Assembly: GCA_003599815.1 (NCBI GenBank) | Contig: QZJZ01000063.1 | Coordinates: 1-33,586, forward strand | DNA length: 33,586 bases | DNA from: Candidatus Auribacter fodinae | GTDB lineage: Bacteria; Auribacterota; Auribacteria; Auribacterales; Auribacteraceae | Direction: 5' to 3' | Shown here: positions 31,622-33,586 of the stretch, in pieces | Layout of the letters: each line of letters opens with the position of its first letter | How positions within the stretch are numbered: the first letter of the stretch is position 1 | Position numbers and translations under genes: made by a program | The notes under the pieces: generated by a model | Told to the model about the DNA's origin: nothing | The model's database searches: none | Seen by the model: only the letters and a program-made list of their open reading frames with translations

Positions 31622-33586
31622 ATGCAAACGTATCGTAGAGTATTTCTGTCCTGCCTTGTCTTTCTTCTCGTCCTCTCGTGCCCTGCCTACGCCGATGTCC
31701 CTAATGCCCCGGCGCTCACCGAGTTCGGCGGTAAAACCGTTGTCGCGGGCCAAACCATCTACACAAACAATAACCAGCAAGGCGTCGCTCAGCCTGCTGT
31801 CCTTATACAGGGTTCAGCACAAGCCGGCACGACAATAAAGGTCTATAAAAGTGGCTCTCTAGTTACCCAGACAGTACCAGCCCAGATTGTTGTCGCCGCC
31901 GACGGCAAATGGATCGCGACAGTAACTATGGCGACCGGCAATTTCAATGTCACGGCAACTGCTTCGTCCCAGTCAGGGGAATCCCTTCATTCCGAACCGG
32001 TCAGCGTAGTGCTTGATACTGCTCCGCCCTCGATTTCCGTTACTGTTCGCCAGACAGGATGGCGGACAAACCAGAAATACATGAACGGGCAAAACAATAT
32101 GTACGGGATTATCTCCGATACCCAGGCTGGCATCAACTGGCAGACCGCAACCATATCCGTTCGGGATTTAACCGATAATGAACAGCTCGCCGGAACACAG
32201 GAACACGACGCAACCTCTCAAATTGACTTTTACCCGACTGGCGGATGGGGTGTTACACAGGAAAATACCCATCAGTACCGTATTACGGTAACTGTAACTG
32301 ACAAAGCCGGTAACCTTGGTTCCAATTACCGGGAATATATTTACGATTCGGTGAACCCGAATGCCGCAGTTATAACACATGTTTACGATCAGGGTACATG
32401 GAAACCATATACATCAGGAATGTCGGTTTCCACCAATCCGCCAAAATTAAAAGGCACTGTTTCTCCAGTCAATTATATAGATCAGGGACCCAATGCATGC
32501 CTTATTTTTGATTACCGTTTCTACCCATGGAACCGGAGTTACTTGACCACTGACAACGGCAAAATAAATATTAATACGGGTGAGTTCGTCCACGAATGGA
32601 CGGCTTCTCAAATATTTCAGCAAGGGCTGACAACTATTCAATTATATACAGTCGACTCTACAAATCTCTATGTCACAACAAATGTACAGCTTAATTTTAC
32701 CTATGGAACGCCGCTCCCCGTAGCGTTGCCGTCATCACCTGTTTTATCCTCACTTTATAATACTGTTGGCGACGAAAGACAGGTAATTGGATCACCCCTG
32801 ATACCCGATTTTTCCGGATTGGCAAATCAAATGAGCACTGTTCAGACAATCAGAATCTTTAACGCTCCTCAATCAGGCAATGACTGGATAGGCAGCGGAT
32901 ATAATTACAGTATTGAAATACTCCCTTCAGGCCAACAATATCAAAATACACTCGGAGTATATGATCCCGGTGAAGTCTATTGCGACGGAAATGATAACGA
33001 CCGGTACGACACAGGCGAATACTTTCTTGACAATAACTCAAAAGGGGTCAGCAACGGACGATCATACTCAATACCGAATTTCCGCGAATTCCAGTTTGTT
33101 ACCGGCACCATGTACCTTAAAATAGCGGCGGTCAATCAGTATGGCGGGAGTACTGCGACTTCTCTTGGGCGGTTTCACTACAGAACTACACCGCCGGACA
33201 TCCAATCTGTTGAGCTTAATCCTGTCACATCTCCCTATATGTCATCTGCAAACAAACCAACGTCAATTACCGCCTATGTACAAAATATAGGCTATGACTG
33301 GGCGACTTTCTTTTATGGTATGAACCAGTCTGTTTCAAAAATAGAAGTCCTTGACGAAAATAATAACGTTGTCTCTACAAACTCTACAATATGGACATAC
33401 CTGCAAAGTTTACGGTATCAGGGCACTCTGAATGTCAGTAACGTTACATTTCAACCACAGAAACTCTATAAGGTACGGGTGACTGCACGTGATTTGATGA
33501 CGAACCAGACGGTGGAGGATATGTATACGTTTTTTATAGATACGCTGGCACCGCAGGTGGTGGATATCATACCTGAGCCGGGGAGC
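31622..33586 (+). CDS. N-terminal part of a large secreted Ig-like repeat protein (runs off the window)
   Basis: The frame is open from the ATG at 31622 to the last base, 655 codons without a stop, so the C-terminus lies outside. GAGG (31611-31614) is seven bases upstream. Residues 1-24 are a signal peptide ending near 'AYA'. Then come bacterial Ig-like domains of about 90-110 residues, each ending in an 'LDTAPP' or 'YDSVNP' type linker: about 25-135 ('AQAGTTIKVYKSG', 'ADGKWIATV'), 136-245, 246-365 and further to the edge. A Ca2+-loop-like segment lies at about 446-468 ('YDPGE' then 'DGNDNDRYDTGE'), as seen in many surface proteins. The final residues 'DTLAPQVVDIIPEPGS' open another Ig-like unit; the 'PEP' there is not a sorting signal. 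An adhesin or matrix protein is likely. Confidence 0.85.
   Translation, partial: MQTYRRVFLSCLVFLLVLSCPAYADVPNAPALTEFGGKTVVAGQTIYTNNNQQGVAQPAVLIQGSAQAGTTIKVYKSGSLVTQTVPAQIVVAADGKWIATVTMATGNFNVTATASSQSGESLHSEPVSVVLDTAPPSISVTVRQTGWRTNQKYMNGQNNMYGIISDTQAGINWQTATISVRDLTDNEQLAGTQEHDATSQIDFYPTGGWGVTQENTHQYRITVTVTDKAGNLGSNYREYIYDSVNPNAAVITHVYDQGTWKPYTSGMSVSTNPPKLKGTVSPVNYIDQGPNACLIFDYRFYPWNRSYLTTDNGKININTGEFVHEWTASQIFQQGLTTIQLYTVDSTNLYVTTNVQLNFTYGTPLPVALPSSPVLSSLYNTVGDERQVIGSPLIPDFSGLANQMSTVQTIRIFNAPQSGNDWIGSGYNYSIEILPSGQQYQNTLGVYDPGEVYCDGNDNDRYDTGEYFLDNNSKGVSNGRSYSIPNFREFQFVTGTMYLKIAAVNQYGGSTATSLGRFHYRTTPPDIQSVELNPVTSPYMSSANKPTSITAYVQNIGYDWATFFYGMNQSVSKIEVLDENNNVVSTNSTIWTYLQSLRYQGTLNVSNVTFQPQKLYKVRVTARDLMTNQTVEDMYTFFIDTLAPQVVDIIPEPGS

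Noticed and set aside
31429-31638. GTG-started hydrophobic frame just before the terminal surface gene
   Set aside because: It overlaps the real start by 17 bases and has only a weak purine run upstream. Composition looks like translated AT-rich spacer.
1-33586. CRISPR array, tRNA, rRNA, transposase or phage genes
   Set aside because: No regularly spaced repeats, no T-loop/CCA-like tRNA patterns and no matching proteins were seen on either strand by eye.

Overview
This window reads like a bacterial chromosome segment of moderate GC from an uncultured, Gram-negative-type organism that carries the PEP-CTERM/exosortase surface-protein system. Five intact proteins and one remnant end in a Pro-Glu-Pro motif, a hydrophobic helix and a short basic tail. 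Together with thrombospondin type-3 repeat proteins, glycosyltransferases, an MMPL exporter and a very large signal-peptide protein carrying a glycosyltransferase domain, this fits the PVC superphylum or a relative such as Omnitrophota. That placement is inference from gene content; no marker gene is present, and no exosortase or sortase gene lies in the window.

Layout. Positions 1-5728 (+) hold a surface-protein block: the C-terminal end of a large CARDB/FnIII protein, a PEP-CTERM protein, and an 1149-residue TSP3/NIDO-like protein. A lipoprotein follows at 6045. From 12608 down to 6876 (-) there is a tight six-gene operon: an ArsR-type regulator, a lysine 2,3-aminomutase, two ATP-grasp ligases, a GNAT acetyltransferase, and a GNAT-deacetylase fusion. 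A promoter and a palindromic operator can be seen upstream of it. Next come a cation/Ca2+ antiporter (-) and a small membrane protein (+). From 14557 to 20504 there is a second surface cluster: four PEP-CTERM proteins, a secreted HExxH metallopeptidase with helical repeats, and a C-type-lectin PEP-CTERM remnant. From 20562 to 25619 a tiny membrane ORF is coupled to a GT4 glycosyltransferase, followed by a 1193-residue secreted TraB/ChaN-like plus GT2 fusion. An MMPL transporter and its partner (-), a UPF0316/DUF2179 membrane protein (-) and a cobalamin-type radical SAM enzyme (+) follow. The window ends inside another large secreted Ig-like protein (31622 to the edge).

How the parts may work together. 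The surface clusters, glycosyltransferases and exporter suggest a cell-envelope/exopolysaccharide programme. The lysine-aminomutase operon is the best candidate for an undescribed pathway. Its aminomutase keeps the residues that select lysine, so beta-lysine is a likely product. Two different ATP-grasp ligases and two acetyltransferase domains could join it into an N-acetylated beta-lysine peptide or conjugate, and the HDAC-type domain could remove an acyl group. The closest known precedents are N-epsilon-acetyl-beta-lysine (ablA/ablB) and the GNAT/ATP-grasp osmolyte N-acetylglutaminylglutamine amide. A short MITE-like inverted-repeat element occurs at least twice, at about 6.7 kb and 18.1 kb in opposite orientation. 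No tRNA, rRNA, CRISPR array or insertion-sequence transposase was seen.
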